A stretch of 64,000 bases of DNA, taken from assembly GCF_002245895.1 (NCBI RefSeq), contig NZ_NPJZ01000001.1, positions 558,001-622,000 on the forward strand, written 5' to 3'. Under the pieces are notes generated by a model. That model was not told the origin of the DNA and ran no database searches. It saw nothing but the letters and a program-made list of their open reading frames with translations. Both the position numbers and the translations under genes were made by a program. This document shows positions 1 to 7,995 of the stretch, in pieces. Origin of the DNA: Rhodococcus sp. OK302. GTDB lineage: Bacteria; Actinomycetota; Actinomycetes; Mycobacteriales; Mycobacteriaceae. Positions within the stretch are counted from its first letter, which is position 1. Each line of letters opens with the position of its first letter.

Positions 1-227
1 ACCTGCACGCACGCGGATACACCATCTGGGATGCTACCGGCGGCAGTGCCGACCTCGAGTACAGCGAGCCGAGCATCGTCGTCTCAGGACTCTCCGACAT
101 CGGGGCCATGCAGATCGGAGCCGATTTCGGACAGGTCGCACTGTTTACCCTGACCAGGCACTATTTGACTCTCCAGGCCTGCACAAGCAGCCGCACCACG
201 ATTCGTCGCTACGCTCTCACCCGGTAA
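1..227 (+). CDS. C-terminal end of a DUF3293-like protein (partial)
   Basis: Only about the last 74 codons are inside the window. The open frame runs from base 3 to a TAA at 225-227. The visible tail contains the block FGQVALFTL followed by a short basic C-terminus, which resembles the end of DUF3293 proteins. That family has no established function. The start and upstream neighbours are outside the window, so the family call rests on one short block. It converges on the small reverse-strand frame at 237-488. Confidence 0.45.
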   Translation, partial: LHARGYTIWDATGGSADLEYSEPSIVVSGLSDIGAMQIGADFGQVALFTLTRHYLTLQACTSSRTTIRRYALTR

Positions 228-236
228 CCGCTCGAT

Positions 237-488
237 TCAGCGCTCGGCCACGGACAGAACAACAATCCCCCCGCGGCTCCTGAATCTCCGGAGCAACTCC
301 AATCCCACCAACAGCGCAAGGTCAACTTGTCGACGTATCAGTGGCGTGCCCAGTTTTTGCGAGGCTGTGTCACCGGAAGTACAAGGGTCACCGACAATGT
401 TGACTCCGGATGTTGGGACGCTGTTGACCCATTTACATCCCCCGTTTGCACCCTTGTACACGTAGACGATGTTTTCTCCACTGTTCAT
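237..488 (-). CDS. small hypothetical protein, 83 aa
   Basis: I do not recognise this protein. The ATG at 488 is preceded by a GGAAAG purine stretch about ten bases upstream, a plausible ribosome binding site. The N-terminal half has two Cys (GGCKW and GDPC). The C-terminal half is an amphipathic or hydrophobic helix (residues about 52-65) followed by an Arg-rich stretch. It sits alone between the convergent DUF3293-like tail and the divergent deacetylase gene. The rest of the gap (489-761) shows no other gene. It could be a spurious frame. Confidence 0.35.
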   Translation of the reverse strand: MNSGENIVYVYKGANGGCKWVNSVPTSGVNIVGDPCTSGDTASQKLGTPLIRRQVDLALLVGLELLRRFRSRGGIVVLSVAER

Positions 489-761
489 GTCTTGCGCTCT
501 TTCCGGTTTGATCTCTAGCCCTCGAGCATCTGACGACTCCAATCACCTTGCTCATAAACGAATTTCGCGAAAACGCCAAAACATGTCGGCGGTTTGTCAT
601 ACACTTGAGTAGCTTCACGAGATGCGGTGCCAAGCTCCGACTTGCCGCACACCAACCCCAAGGCGTTTCCGGGGTGGTTCGGATGACGAAGCGGCCCCAC
701 CACCCGGTGGCGGCAAGAACGCCCCCGTCCGCGGCGGGCCTAACCGCAGGAGAATCGCCGC

Positions 762-1658
762 GTGAAGATCTACTACAGTCCCGAATACGTCGGCGCCGCC
801 TACGGATTCGACACCACCCGCAAGGCGGCCTGGGTCGCGAATTCACTGACCAGCAGGCCGATCGACGGCGTCGAACTCCTCGCCCCTCCGTCACTGACTT
901 CACACGATCTCGCACTCGTCCACGATGCCGACTACATCGAGGCCGTACAGACCGGCGAGCCGTCGTATCTGGCCGAATCTCAAGGGTTCGACTGGGATCC
1001 GGCCCTATGGCCGATGGTGCTTGCCTCCAACGGCGGCGTGCTCGCTGCAGCACGCAGCGCACTCGCCGATGGCATCTCTGGCTCGCTGTCCTCTGGGTTG
1101 CACCACGCCAAAGCTGATCGCGGAGACGGATTCTGCACATTCAACGGCCTGGTGATTGCAGCAAAAACTCTCCTCGACGAGGGCGTCGTCAAGTCGGTCC
1201 TGATTCTTGATCTCGATGCCCATTGCGGCGGCGGTACCGCGCAACTCATCGACCGTGACCCTCGAATCTGGCACGAGGACGTTTCGGTGGACTCGTTCGA
1301 TCACTATGAAGGTCATTCAAACTCGGCACTGTGGGATGTCGACCAAGCCGACGAGTATCTGACTACCGTCAAACAAGCCGTGGCACAAGCTGATCGGATT
1401 GGCAGCTTTGATCTGTGCTTGTACAACGCGGGAATGGATCCCTATCAGGGATGCGACATCGGCGGATTGGAAGGGATCACTGAAGAAGTGCTCGCGCAAC
1501 GTGAGCGCATCGTCTTCGACTGGTGCCGTCAGCATGGCCTGCCCATCGCATTTGTCCTTGCCGGCGGCTACATCGGGTCCAGGCTCGACGAAAGCGCACT
1601 CGTCGATCTACACCGACTCACCCTTACCGAAGGAGCTCGAGCAGTCACATCCGTCTAA
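762..1658 (+). CDS. histone deacetylase-family amidohydrolase
   Basis: This is a zinc-dependent deacetylase of the HDAC/acetylpolyamine amidohydrolase fold, 298 aa, probably cytosolic. Visible catalytic features are the His pair at 114-115 (GLHHA), the zinc and charge-relay block DLDAHCGG (Asp150, Asp152, His154), the second zinc Asp at 226 (NAGMDP) and a late AGGY motif. It starts at GTG 762 behind an AGGAG at 749-753. The length is short compared with acetoin-utilisation AcuC proteins. The substrate cannot be read from sequence; bacterial members act on acetylated polyamines, small amides or protein lysines. It converges with the sigma factor gene. Confidence 0.8.
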   Translation: MKIYYSPEYVGAAYGFDTTRKAAWVANSLTSRPIDGVELLAPPSLTSHDLALVHDADYIEAVQTGEPSYLAESQGFDWDPALWPMVLASNGGVLAAARSALADGISGSLSSGLHHAKADRGDGFCTFNGLVIAAKTLLDEGVVKSVLILDLDAHCGGGTAQLIDRDPRIWHEDVSVDSFDHYEGHSNSALWDVDQADEYLTTVKQAVAQADRIGSFDLCLYNAGMDPYQGCDIGGLEGITEEVLAQRERIVFDWCRQHGLPIAFVLAGGYIGSRLDESALVDLHRLTLTEGARAVTSV

Positions 1659-1667
1659 CTTTGAATA

Positions 1668-2918
1668 CTACTCACGGTCCGGCGTCGTCTCAGCGAGTCG
1701 TCGCTCCAAGAACGCCCGTTCCGGTTCACTACCAACCACATTCAACGCCCGTTGATAGGCCGAGACGGCTGCGTCGGTTCGACCCAACCGAGCTAACAAT
1801 TCGCCGCGCGCGAGATGGTACGGGTGGTAGTCGGCAAGTTTCGGCTCCTCGGACAAAGCGTCCAAAGCTGCCAGACCCACTGCAGCACCATCGCGCATCG
1901 CCACTGCGACAGCGCGATTCACTGCCACCACCGGCGAGGGCGTCAGTGTCAGCAGCACTCCGTACAACGCACAGATCTGAGGCCAATCCGTACTCTCCAC
2001 GTCCGTTGCCTCATCGTGCAGTGCTGCGATCGCGGCTTGCACTCCGTACGGCCCCGGCGCTCCCCCAGTCAGTGCGACAACAACCAGATCGCTGCCCTCC
2101 TCGATCATCGACCGATCCCAACACTCACGGTCCTGGTCTTCGAGCAACACGATGCCGCCACTCGAATCCGTTCGCGTATCCCGTCTCGCATGCACCAGCA
2201 GCATGAGCGCCAGGAGTCCGGAAATCTCGCGCTGGTCGGGAAGCAACCCGCGCAAGATTCGCGCCAACCGGATGGCCTCCACCGCCAGGTCGACGCGCTG
2301 CAAGTCCGGACCGGAACTGGCGGCATAGCCCTCCGTGAACACTGAATAAATCACCTGCAGAACCCCCGGAAGACGCTCGGGCAGTTCGTCGATGCTGGGA
2401 GTTCGGAACGGAATCCTGGCCTGGCGGATCTTCTTCTTCGCTCGAACAATCCGCTGCGCCATCGTTGCCGGAGGCACGAGGAACGCCCGCGCCACCTCAG
2501 GCGTCGTCAGCCCGCCGAGGCACCGCAGGGTGAGTGCGATGCGGTCGTCTTCGGCGAGCGCCGGGTGCGAGCACGTGAAGAACAGCTGCAGCCGCTCGTC
2601 CGGCAGCTCACCGTCTGCATGAGGTGGCGCCGGATCGGCTCGATCAACATCCACCTGCAACACCGCCAAACGTGCCGCATAGGCCTGATCGCGCCGAAGT
2701 CGGTCGACGGCTTTGCGACGAGCCGTCGTCAACAACCACGCGCCCGGTTTGGCGGGCACTCCGTCCACCGGCCAGTGGACCAACGCAGCTTCGATGGCGT
2801 CCGAGGTGACCTCCTCGGCCAGATCAAGATCACCGAAACGGCGGACGAGCGAGGCCAGCAGCCGTCCGCGTTCCTCCCGGAACACGGACTCGACAGAGGT
2901 CCCGGCCTGCTCGTCCAC
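1668..2918 (-). CDS. ECF42-type RNA polymerase sigma factor with C-terminal extension
   Basis: The N-terminal ~170 residues hold sigma region 2 (LAEEVTSDAIEAAL, then AWLLTTARRKAVDRLRR) and region 4 (LTTPEVARAFLVPPATMAQRIVRAKKKI). The remaining ~240 residues form the long helical, TPR-like extension typical of ECF42 sigma factors, ending in a GELLARLGR...AYQRAL repeat. There is no anti-sigma gene. Instead it lies 6 bp downstream of a DGPF/YCII gene on the same strand, the conserved ECF42 partner. The total of 416 aa fits the family. Its regulon is unknown, and in this group the extension is thought to control activity. Confidence 0.9.
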   Translation of the reverse strand: MDEQAGTSVESVFREERGRLLASLVRRFGDLDLAEEVTSDAIEAALVHWPVDGVPAKPGAWLLTTARRKAVDRLRRDQAYAARLAVLQVDVDRADPAPPHADGELPDERLQLFFTCSHPALAEDDRIALTLRCLGGLTTPEVARAFLVPPATMAQRIVRAKKKIRQARIPFRTPSIDELPERLPGVLQVIYSVFTEGYAASSGPDLQRVDLAVEAIRLARILRGLLPDQREISGLLALMLLVHARRDTRTDSSGGIVLLEDQDRECWDRSMIEEGSDLVVVALTGGAPGPYGVQAAIAALHDEATDVESTDWPQICALYGVLLTLTPSPVVAVNRAVAVAMRDGAAVGLAALDALSEEPKLADYHPYHLARGELLARLGRTDAAVSAYQRALNVVGSEPERAFLERRLAETTPDRE

Positions 2919-2924
2919 GTCGAA

Positions 2925-3269
2925 TCAGTCCCCGAACCCGGCCAGCGGACGCACTTCGACGCTTCCGCCGTCGCGCGCGCCGGGGCACCGCGCGGCCCAC
3001 GCAAGCGCCGCATCCAGATCGGGAACGTCGATGACGTCGTAGCCGCCGAGGATCTCGCGGGTTTCGGCAAAAGGTCCATCGGTGACAGTCTTTTCCCCGG
3101 ACTGCGAGACCCGAACCGTCGTCGTGGTGCTCAGATCAGCGAGGGCGTCGCCGGACACCCAGACGCCGGCGTCCTTCATTTCTTTGTCGTAAAGCTGCCA
3201 GTCCTCGAAGGTGCACTGAGGTTCGGTGTCTCCGCCGGGTGCGGTGTAAATGAGCAACATGTACTTCAT
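2925..3269 (-). CDS. YCII/DGPF-domain protein, partner of ECF42 sigma factor
   Basis: This 114-residue protein has the YCII-related fold, beginning MKYMLLIY and carrying the signature TVTDGPFAETRE around residues 61-72. DGPF proteins are almost always encoded beside ECF42 sigma factors, and here it is the first gene of the two-gene operon with a 6-bp gap. Its biochemical role is not established; it has been proposed to sense a signal or act in the pathway the sigma factor controls. The divergent DUF309 gene shares the promoter region at 3270-3397. Confidence 0.88.
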   Translation of the reverse strand: MKYMLLIYTAPGGDTEPQCTFEDWQLYDKEMKDAGVWVSGDALADLSTTTTVRVSQSGEKTVTDGPFAETREILGGYDVIDVPDLDAALAWAARCPGARDGGSVEVRPLAGFGD

Positions 3270-3397
3270 GGCTGGCTCCCTTGTCTGTTGGTTCTCTTGC
3301 TTACAACATGACGACGAACGGATCTGCCCCGAATCGACAGGCCGACCCGAAAAACTTTTGGAGCGTCTGTACGGCTGCTGCCGCTAGGGTGAAGTTT

Positions 3398-3874
3398 ATG
3401 TCCGAACGGGACCGGGACGACACCGGAAAACCTCTCAATGCGCGCCCGCGCGACGGTCTGGGCCGCCCATTGCCGCGCGACTCGGCGAACGGTGTTCCAC
3501 AGATTCCCGACGACCTGAGGTTGCCACCGGACGAGGCGATCACCGAAGCACAACGACTCCTCGACCACGGTATGCCGTTTCACGCACATGAGATCCTCGA
3601 AGGCGCGTGGAAGAGCGCACCCGACGAGGAGCGCAACCTGTGGCAGGGATTGGCTCAATTGGCCGTCGGCCTGACGCACCTGCTGCGCGGGAACTCCAAA
3701 GGCGCGGCTTCCCTCTTAGCCCAAGGACACAATCGCATCAGGCTCTACGAGGTAGAAAGCCCACACGGCCTGGACATCCCTGGCCTCCTGGCCTGGTCCG
3801 AGCACCTGCTCGCAGAAATCGATCGCCCCGGCGATTTTCCCGCCCCTCCGATCCCGAGGTTGAGAATCCCCTGA
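3398..3874 (+). CDS. DUF309 helical protein
   Basis: This protein of about 158 residues contains the DUF309 helical core: LDHGMPFHAHEILEGAWK followed by LWQGLAQLAVGLTHLLRGN. A conserved His/Glu pair (FHAHEILE) resembles a metal or active site, but the function is unknown. I chose ATG 3398; the frame is open back to 3281 but that part is not family-like. Its TGA overlaps the ATG of the LON-domain gene by one base (TGATG), so the two are probably translationally coupled. Confidence 0.8.
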   Translation: MSERDRDDTGKPLNARPRDGLGRPLPRDSANGVPQIPDDLRLPPDEAITEAQRLLDHGMPFHAHEILEGAWKSAPDEERNLWQGLAQLAVGLTHLLRGNSKGAASLLAQGHNRIRLYEVESPHGLDIPGLLAWSEHLLAEIDRPGDFPAPPIPRLRIP

Positions 3875-4512
3875 TGCCCAGATTCCCCATGTTCCCGCTC
3901 GGTACCGCAATGTTGCCGGGAGAGGTGCTGCCCCTCAACATCTTCGAACCGCGCTACCGAGCACTGGTAGAAAACGTGCTCGAGGCCGCCGACGGCCCAC
4001 TGTTCGGAGTTGTGCTCATCGCCCGCGGACACGAGGTGGGCGGCGGTGAATCACGCCACGACGTCGGCACTCTCGCGCGTATCGAATCTCACGTCGCGAT
4101 GGGTGCGGGGCGGTACCAGTTGTTCTGCCGCACCGAGGACCGTATTCGGGTCAATCGCTGGCTGCCGGACGATCCGTATCCGCTGGCCGAGATAGAACTG
4201 TGGCCGGACGAGAACAACGGAACCCCGGTCACCGCTTACGAATACGACTCTCTACTCGAGCGCATCGACTTCATGTACGGGATGCTGGGCAAGGTCGCAT
4301 TGCGAGCGGGAGAACCATCTCCCCGAATGCCTGTCCCACCTTCACCTTTGGATCCGCTGGGATCTCGGCTCTACGCCCTGGCCCGCAGCCTCCCGATGGG
4401 CGACGCCGATCGCCTGGCGATGTTGACCTCGCCAGGCGCCGACGAACGCATCCGTGCATTGTCCGAAGCAGTGGAGAACGCCATCGAGGTGGCGCAGTTC
4501 AATCTGCTCTGA
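3874..4512 (+). CDS. LON N-terminal (substrate-binding) domain protein
   Basis: This 212-aa stand-alone LON_substr_bdg (PUA-like) domain opens with PMFPLGTAMLPGEVLPL and NIFEPRYRAL, the family hallmark. It has no AAA+ ATPase and no Ser-Lys protease domain, so it is not a Lon protease. Stand-alone LON-domain proteins are common in actinobacteria and are often annotated as peptidase S16; their role is unproven, with substrate or adaptor binding inferred. It is coupled to the DUF309 gene by the TGATG overlap. Confidence 0.88.
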   Translation: MPRFPMFPLGTAMLPGEVLPLNIFEPRYRALVENVLEAADGPLFGVVLIARGHEVGGGESRHDVGTLARIESHVAMGAGRYQLFCRTEDRIRVNRWLPDDPYPLAEIELWPDENNGTPVTAYEYDSLLERIDFMYGMLGKVALRAGEPSPRMPVPPSPLDPLGSRLYALARSLPMGDADRLAMLTSPGADERIRALSEAVENAIEVAQFNLL

Positions 4513-4558
4513 GACTTAAGCCATCGTCTGGTCCAGACTTCAAGCCATCGTCTGGCCC
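4512..4558. repeat. imperfect tandem duplication at the 3' end of the SDR gene
   Basis: Two near-identical copies lie head to tail: 4512-4534 (23 nt) and 4535-4558 (24 nt), sharing AAGCCATCGTCTGG. The second copy encodes the last codons and TGA of the reverse-strand SDR gene. The first is the same tail downstream, with a TAA at the corresponding place. This looks like a small replication-slippage duplication that left the protein end intact. Confidence 0.75.
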
Positions 4559-5355
4559 ATGTCGATGACGATCTTCGTTCCGGTGACGGCGCGCGAGAGA
4601 TCCGTCGCGAGGTACATCACGGCGTTCGAGATGTCTTCGATGTTGGTGCGCTTCACGGAGGTGAGCGGCCACGAGTAGGTGCTCATGTACTCGGGGTGCT
4701 CGGTGAGAATTTTTCCGACGTTGGGGTCGTTACCCATCTCGGTTTCTACCGCGCCGGGGTGGATGCTGTTGACACGAATGTCGTAGGCGCCCAACTCGGT
4801 TGCTGCAGTACGTGCCAGTCCGACCAGGCCGTGCTTGGCAGCGGAGTAGTGCGCACAACCCGGCGCTGCCGCGACACCGGCAGCGCTGCTGACGATCACG
4901 ATGGACCCGCCGTTCCCGGCTTCGATCATGGCGGGAACCGCAGCCGTCATGGTGCGCCAGACGCCATTGAGGTTGATGTCGACCAGCGTCGACCACTGCT
5001 CTTCCGGCATCTCCCAGAAGCGACCCCACGTCGCGATGCCCGCATTCGCGATCACGACGTCGAGGCGACCGAACTTTTCGACGCCGGCAGCCACCGCGGC
5101 GCGCAGCGCCTCGAGGTCACGCACATCCGCAACGGCGGTGAAGATCTCGCTTCCTTCTGCTCGTACGAGTCGGGCGGTTTCTTCGAGATCCGCTTCCGTC
5201 GACGCCGCGTATCCAACGTCCGCGGACACCGGTGCGCACACGTCGACAGCTATGACGTGTGCGCCCTCACGTGCCACCCGCACTGCATGATTGCGGCCCT
5301 GACCACGCGCTGCGCCGGTGATGAAAACGACCTTGCCTGCCAAAAGTTGTGTCAT
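4540..5355 (-). CDS. mycofactocin-coupled SDR-family oxidoreductase
   Basis: This is a short-chain dehydrogenase with N-terminal nucleotide motif TGAARGQGR and AVDVC at the end of beta-2, plus the catalytic Ser (SSAAG) and YSAAK. The GQGRNHAVR pattern and the insertion after IAVDVC are characteristic of the mycofactocin-coupled subfamily, which holds its NAD tightly and passes electrons to the peptide cofactor mycofactocin. The substrate is probably an alcohol or hydroxy compound. I chose ATG 5355 (MTQLLAG); a GTG at 5364 is possible. No mycofactocin biosynthesis genes are in this window. Confidence 0.85.
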   Translation of the reverse strand: MTQLLAGKVVFITGAARGQGRNHAVRVAREGAHVIAVDVCAPVSADVGYAASTEADLEETARLVRAEGSEIFTAVADVRDLEALRAAVAAGVEKFGRLDVVIANAGIATWGRFWEMPEEQWSTLVDINLNGVWRTMTAAVPAMIEAGNGGSIVIVSSAAGVAAAPGCAHYSAAKHGLVGLARTAATELGAYDIRVNSIHPGAVETEMGNDPNVGKILTEHPEYMSTYSWPLTSVKRTNIEDISNAVMYLATDLSRAVTGTKIVIDMGQTMA

Positions 5356-5414
5356 GACCAGCACGCTAGCGGCGCGTCGTGAACGCCGGTGATCTGTTCC
5401 CGCCCAACGGAAGG

Positions 5415-6938
5415 TCAGCGCGAAGCCGCATCCTTGGCCGCAAGAAATCCGAAGACCATGCTGGCCCCGATCGGATTTCCGCCACCGGGATAGACGGTGC
5501 CACTGACCGCAGCCATCGAATTGCCGGCGGCATACAGTCCGGGAATCACCCGAGAATCGGAGTCGAGGACACGGGCATTCGAGTCCGTTCGAAGCCCACC
5601 TTTGGTCCCGAGGTCGGACAAGCCGAATGCCGCAGCATGGAACGGGCCTTTTGTGATCGGGGCCATCGGCGACTTACCTCCGGTGAACGCGCGATCGTAA
5701 GGCTCATTTCCACGATCGAAATCTTCATCGTTTCCGGACTCCGCAAACATGTTGAAACGTGCGATGGTCCCCGGGAGCACCTTCTCGTCGACGCCGATCT
5801 TCTGCGCAAGTTCCTCCAACGTGTCTGCGGTATGCCACAACCCAGCGTCGACGTAGGCAGCAGAATCGACCATTGGCTGCGTGCTTGCTTTCACCGGAGG
5901 AACCAGTCCCTCACGATCGTCGTAGATCATCCAGAACGGCAGACCCACTGTCCCGTGGCCCATTGCCGCAATGACTTCGCGGCCGAGTCTGTCGTAGGGC
6001 GCCGACTCGTTGACGAATCGGTGTCCGTTCGCATCGACAAAAATACCGCCGGTGAAACACAGTGAGAATGCCGATCTACCGTCGGGATGCGTCAGTCCCG
6101 GTGACCACCAGGCCTCCCCCATCAGATCGACGTCGGCACCGATGTCGATGCCCGCACGGATCGGTATTCCGGTGTTGGCAGGAGCGCCCATCGAGCCTTC
6201 GACGTCGCCGGGAATACCGAATCGAGTGCGCATCTCGGCACTCTGCTCAAAACCACCGGCAGCGATGATCACTCCGCGCTCGGCGCGAATAGTTCGCCGC
6301 TCCCCCTCCACCGACACCACCACGCCCACCACCGCGCCTTCTTCGACGAGATAGTCCTGAAACTCGGTATTGGCGCGCAACTCGGCACCAACAGCCTGCG
6401 CAGCCAGCAGGAATCGGCCGATCAGTGCTTGGCCGCCGGTTATCGCGGCGGGAAGTGGAAGGCCCAACCGATCGGCGCCCAGAGGTGGGCGCAGACTCTG
6501 CCGCAGATCACCCAATACCTCGGCGTCGAGTGGTGCCGGAATGATGTGGCGCCCACCCGCACGGGCTTTCGGCGCGTTGCCGAAATAGTCGGGCCACGGG
6601 AGCACTTCGAAGGCAAGGGCGTCGTCAAGTTCGAGATAGTCAACCAAGGTCGAACCGGTCCGAAGATAGCTCTCCTGCAGGTCTTTCGGAGTTCTGTCAC
6701 CGACCACGGCCTGGAAATAGGTTCGTGCGTCGTCAAGGGTGTCGTCGTCACCGGACCGTCGCAATACTGCGTTGCAGGGGAACCACATGCCGCCGCCTGA
6801 ATACGCGGTAGTTCCGCCGAACACGCTCGCCGACTCGATCAGTAGCGTGTTCAGGCCTTCTCGGGCCGCGGTGTACGCCGCACACAATCCGCCGCCGCCC
6901 GAACCTACAACCACTACATCGAAATGTTCATCCGCCAT
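5415..6938 (-). CDS. kstD: 3-ketosteroid delta1-dehydrogenase-type flavoprotein
   Basis: This 507-residue FAD protein probably introduces the C1-C2 double bond in the A-ring of 3-ketosteroids. The FAD-binding GSGGGG...AAYTAAREG is at residues about 12-28. The family block NESAPYDR lies mid-protein. The C-terminal SGTVYPGGGNPIG places Tyr483 and Gly487 in the same Y-x3-G spacing as catalytic Tyr487/Gly491 of R. erythropolis KstD1. I chose ATG 6938 (MADEHFD); the frame continues upstream but is not protein-like. It is divergent from an IclR regulator and close to kshA, matching steroid-ring catabolic clusters. Exact steroid preference is unknown. Confidence 0.85.
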   Translation of the reverse strand: MADEHFDVVVVGSGGGGLCAAYTAAREGLNTLLIESASVFGGTTAYSGGGMWFPCNAVLRRSGDDDTLDDARTYFQAVVGDRTPKDLQESYLRTGSTLVDYLELDDALAFEVLPWPDYFGNAPKARAGGRHIIPAPLDAEVLGDLRQSLRPPLGADRLGLPLPAAITGGQALIGRFLLAAQAVGAELRANTEFQDYLVEEGAVVGVVVSVEGERRTIRAERGVIIAAGGFEQSAEMRTRFGIPGDVEGSMGAPANTGIPIRAGIDIGADVDLMGEAWWSPGLTHPDGRSAFSLCFTGGIFVDANGHRFVNESAPYDRLGREVIAAMGHGTVGLPFWMIYDDREGLVPPVKASTQPMVDSAAYVDAGLWHTADTLEELAQKIGVDEKVLPGTIARFNMFAESGNDEDFDRGNEPYDRAFTGGKSPMAPITKGPFHAAAFGLSDLGTKGGLRTDSNARVLDSDSRVIPGLYAAGNSMAAVSGTVYPGGGNPIGASMVFGFLAAKDAASR

Positions 6939-7059
6939 TGGTACACAACCTTTCGCTGATCGCTCTCGGTCAATATTTGCCACAGCGATCGGGCTCGCAT
7001 CGGGTTTTCCCGATAGTCGAGATGACGACCTGCTCGTTCCACACAGCAGGACTTGCGTT

Positions 7060-7073
7060 TGGAATGTGTTCCA
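7060..7073. promoter_or_regulatory. IclR-type palindrome between kstD and its regulator
   Basis: TGGAATGTGTTCCA is a perfect inverted repeat (TGGAA-N4-TTCCA), the shape reported for IclR-family operators. A further TTCCA half-site lies at 7037-7041. It is 122 bp upstream of kstD and 67 bp upstream of the iclR-type start, so one protein could control both divergent genes. Confidence 0.6.
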
Positions 7074-7139
7074 CGTCACCGACACACTGTCAGCCAACGG
7101 CGGCGATACCCGCCTCCGACGCAGGTAGGGAGTCCCGAC

Positions 7140-7895
7140 GTGAAGCTTGCCGCCACACCCACTCGAGAGTCGATGCTCGCCCGAGTAACGGCTCTGGTGG
7201 ACGCCTACGGCACTCCGCAGGAACGTCTGGGCCTCGAAGAACTGTCTCGCCGGACGGGAATTCCGAGATCGACTACCCATCGGATACTGGTGGAAATGGT
7301 GGAACTCGATTGGCTGGTCCGCTCCGGGCGCGAGTACCGCCTCGGCCCGCGTGCGCTGGGTGCCATCGGTCCCGACGCCACCTATTCCCATGCCCGTATG
7401 GCAGCAGCCGACATCATTCACGAGCTGTACCTCCGCACCGGGATGGTGATACATCTCGGCGTCCTGCAAGGTGGCCACGAGTACTTTCTGGACAAAGTCG
7501 GTGGCACCTTCGCTCGGGTATTGCGCTCCCGAGTCGGGATGCGTGTTCCGGCCCATCGAGGTGCCGGCGGCCGCTCGATGCTCGCGTTACTCAAACCAGA
7601 GGAAGTCGATCCGTTGATCGGCAAGAACCTCACTCCCGCCGGCGATGCCCAGGGATTGGACGCTTTGCACACCGATTTGGCCCGCATCCGCACCGCGCAC
7701 GGCATCGCCTACGACGCCCCGACCAGAATTGCGGGCCTGGGATCAGGCACCGTCGCCAGTTTGGGTTGTGCGATAAGAGTTCCCGACGGCACAGTTCTCT
7801 CACTGTGCCTTGCCGGCGAAGCCGAGAAGGTTCGCCTCGATCGCGTTGCGCCACTTGCACGAAAAGCCGTCGACGATCTTGCTGCCGCAATATGA
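7140..7895 (+). CDS. IclR-family transcriptional regulator of the steroid block
   Basis: This 251-aa protein has an N-terminal winged helix (LGLEELSRRTGIPRSTTHRILVEM, about residues 30-55) and the C-terminal IclR effector domain (GMVIHLGVLQGGHEYFLDKV, later GIAYDAPTRIAGLGSGTVASLG). It starts at GTG 7140 after a GTAGGGA purine stretch. It lies between divergent kstD and downstream kshA, so it probably regulates these steroid genes. The candidate operator TGGAA-N4-TTCCA is just upstream. Whether it activates or represses cannot be told from sequence. Confidence 0.85.
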   Translation: MKLAATPTRESMLARVTALVDAYGTPQERLGLEELSRRTGIPRSTTHRILVEMVELDWLVRSGREYRLGPRALGAIGPDATYSHARMAAADIIHELYLRTGMVIHLGVLQGGHEYFLDKVGGTFARVLRSRVGMRVPAHRGAGGRSMLALLKPEEVDPLIGKNLTPAGDAQGLDALHTDLARIRTAHGIAYDAPTRIAGLGSGTVASLGCAIRVPDGTVLSLCLAGEAEKVRLDRVAPLARKAVDDLAAAI

Positions 7896-7995
7896 TCGCG
7901 TTCATCTCGACAATCGCGACGAACGATCAACCACCCATGCAACTTTGGCTTACTTAACCCAATTTTCCGATGTTGAACCAGAGATGGAGAAGACC

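Noticed and set aside
433..1140. Arg-rich frame opposite the deacetylase gene
   Set aside because: No family resemblance and biased Arg composition; shadow of the real gene.
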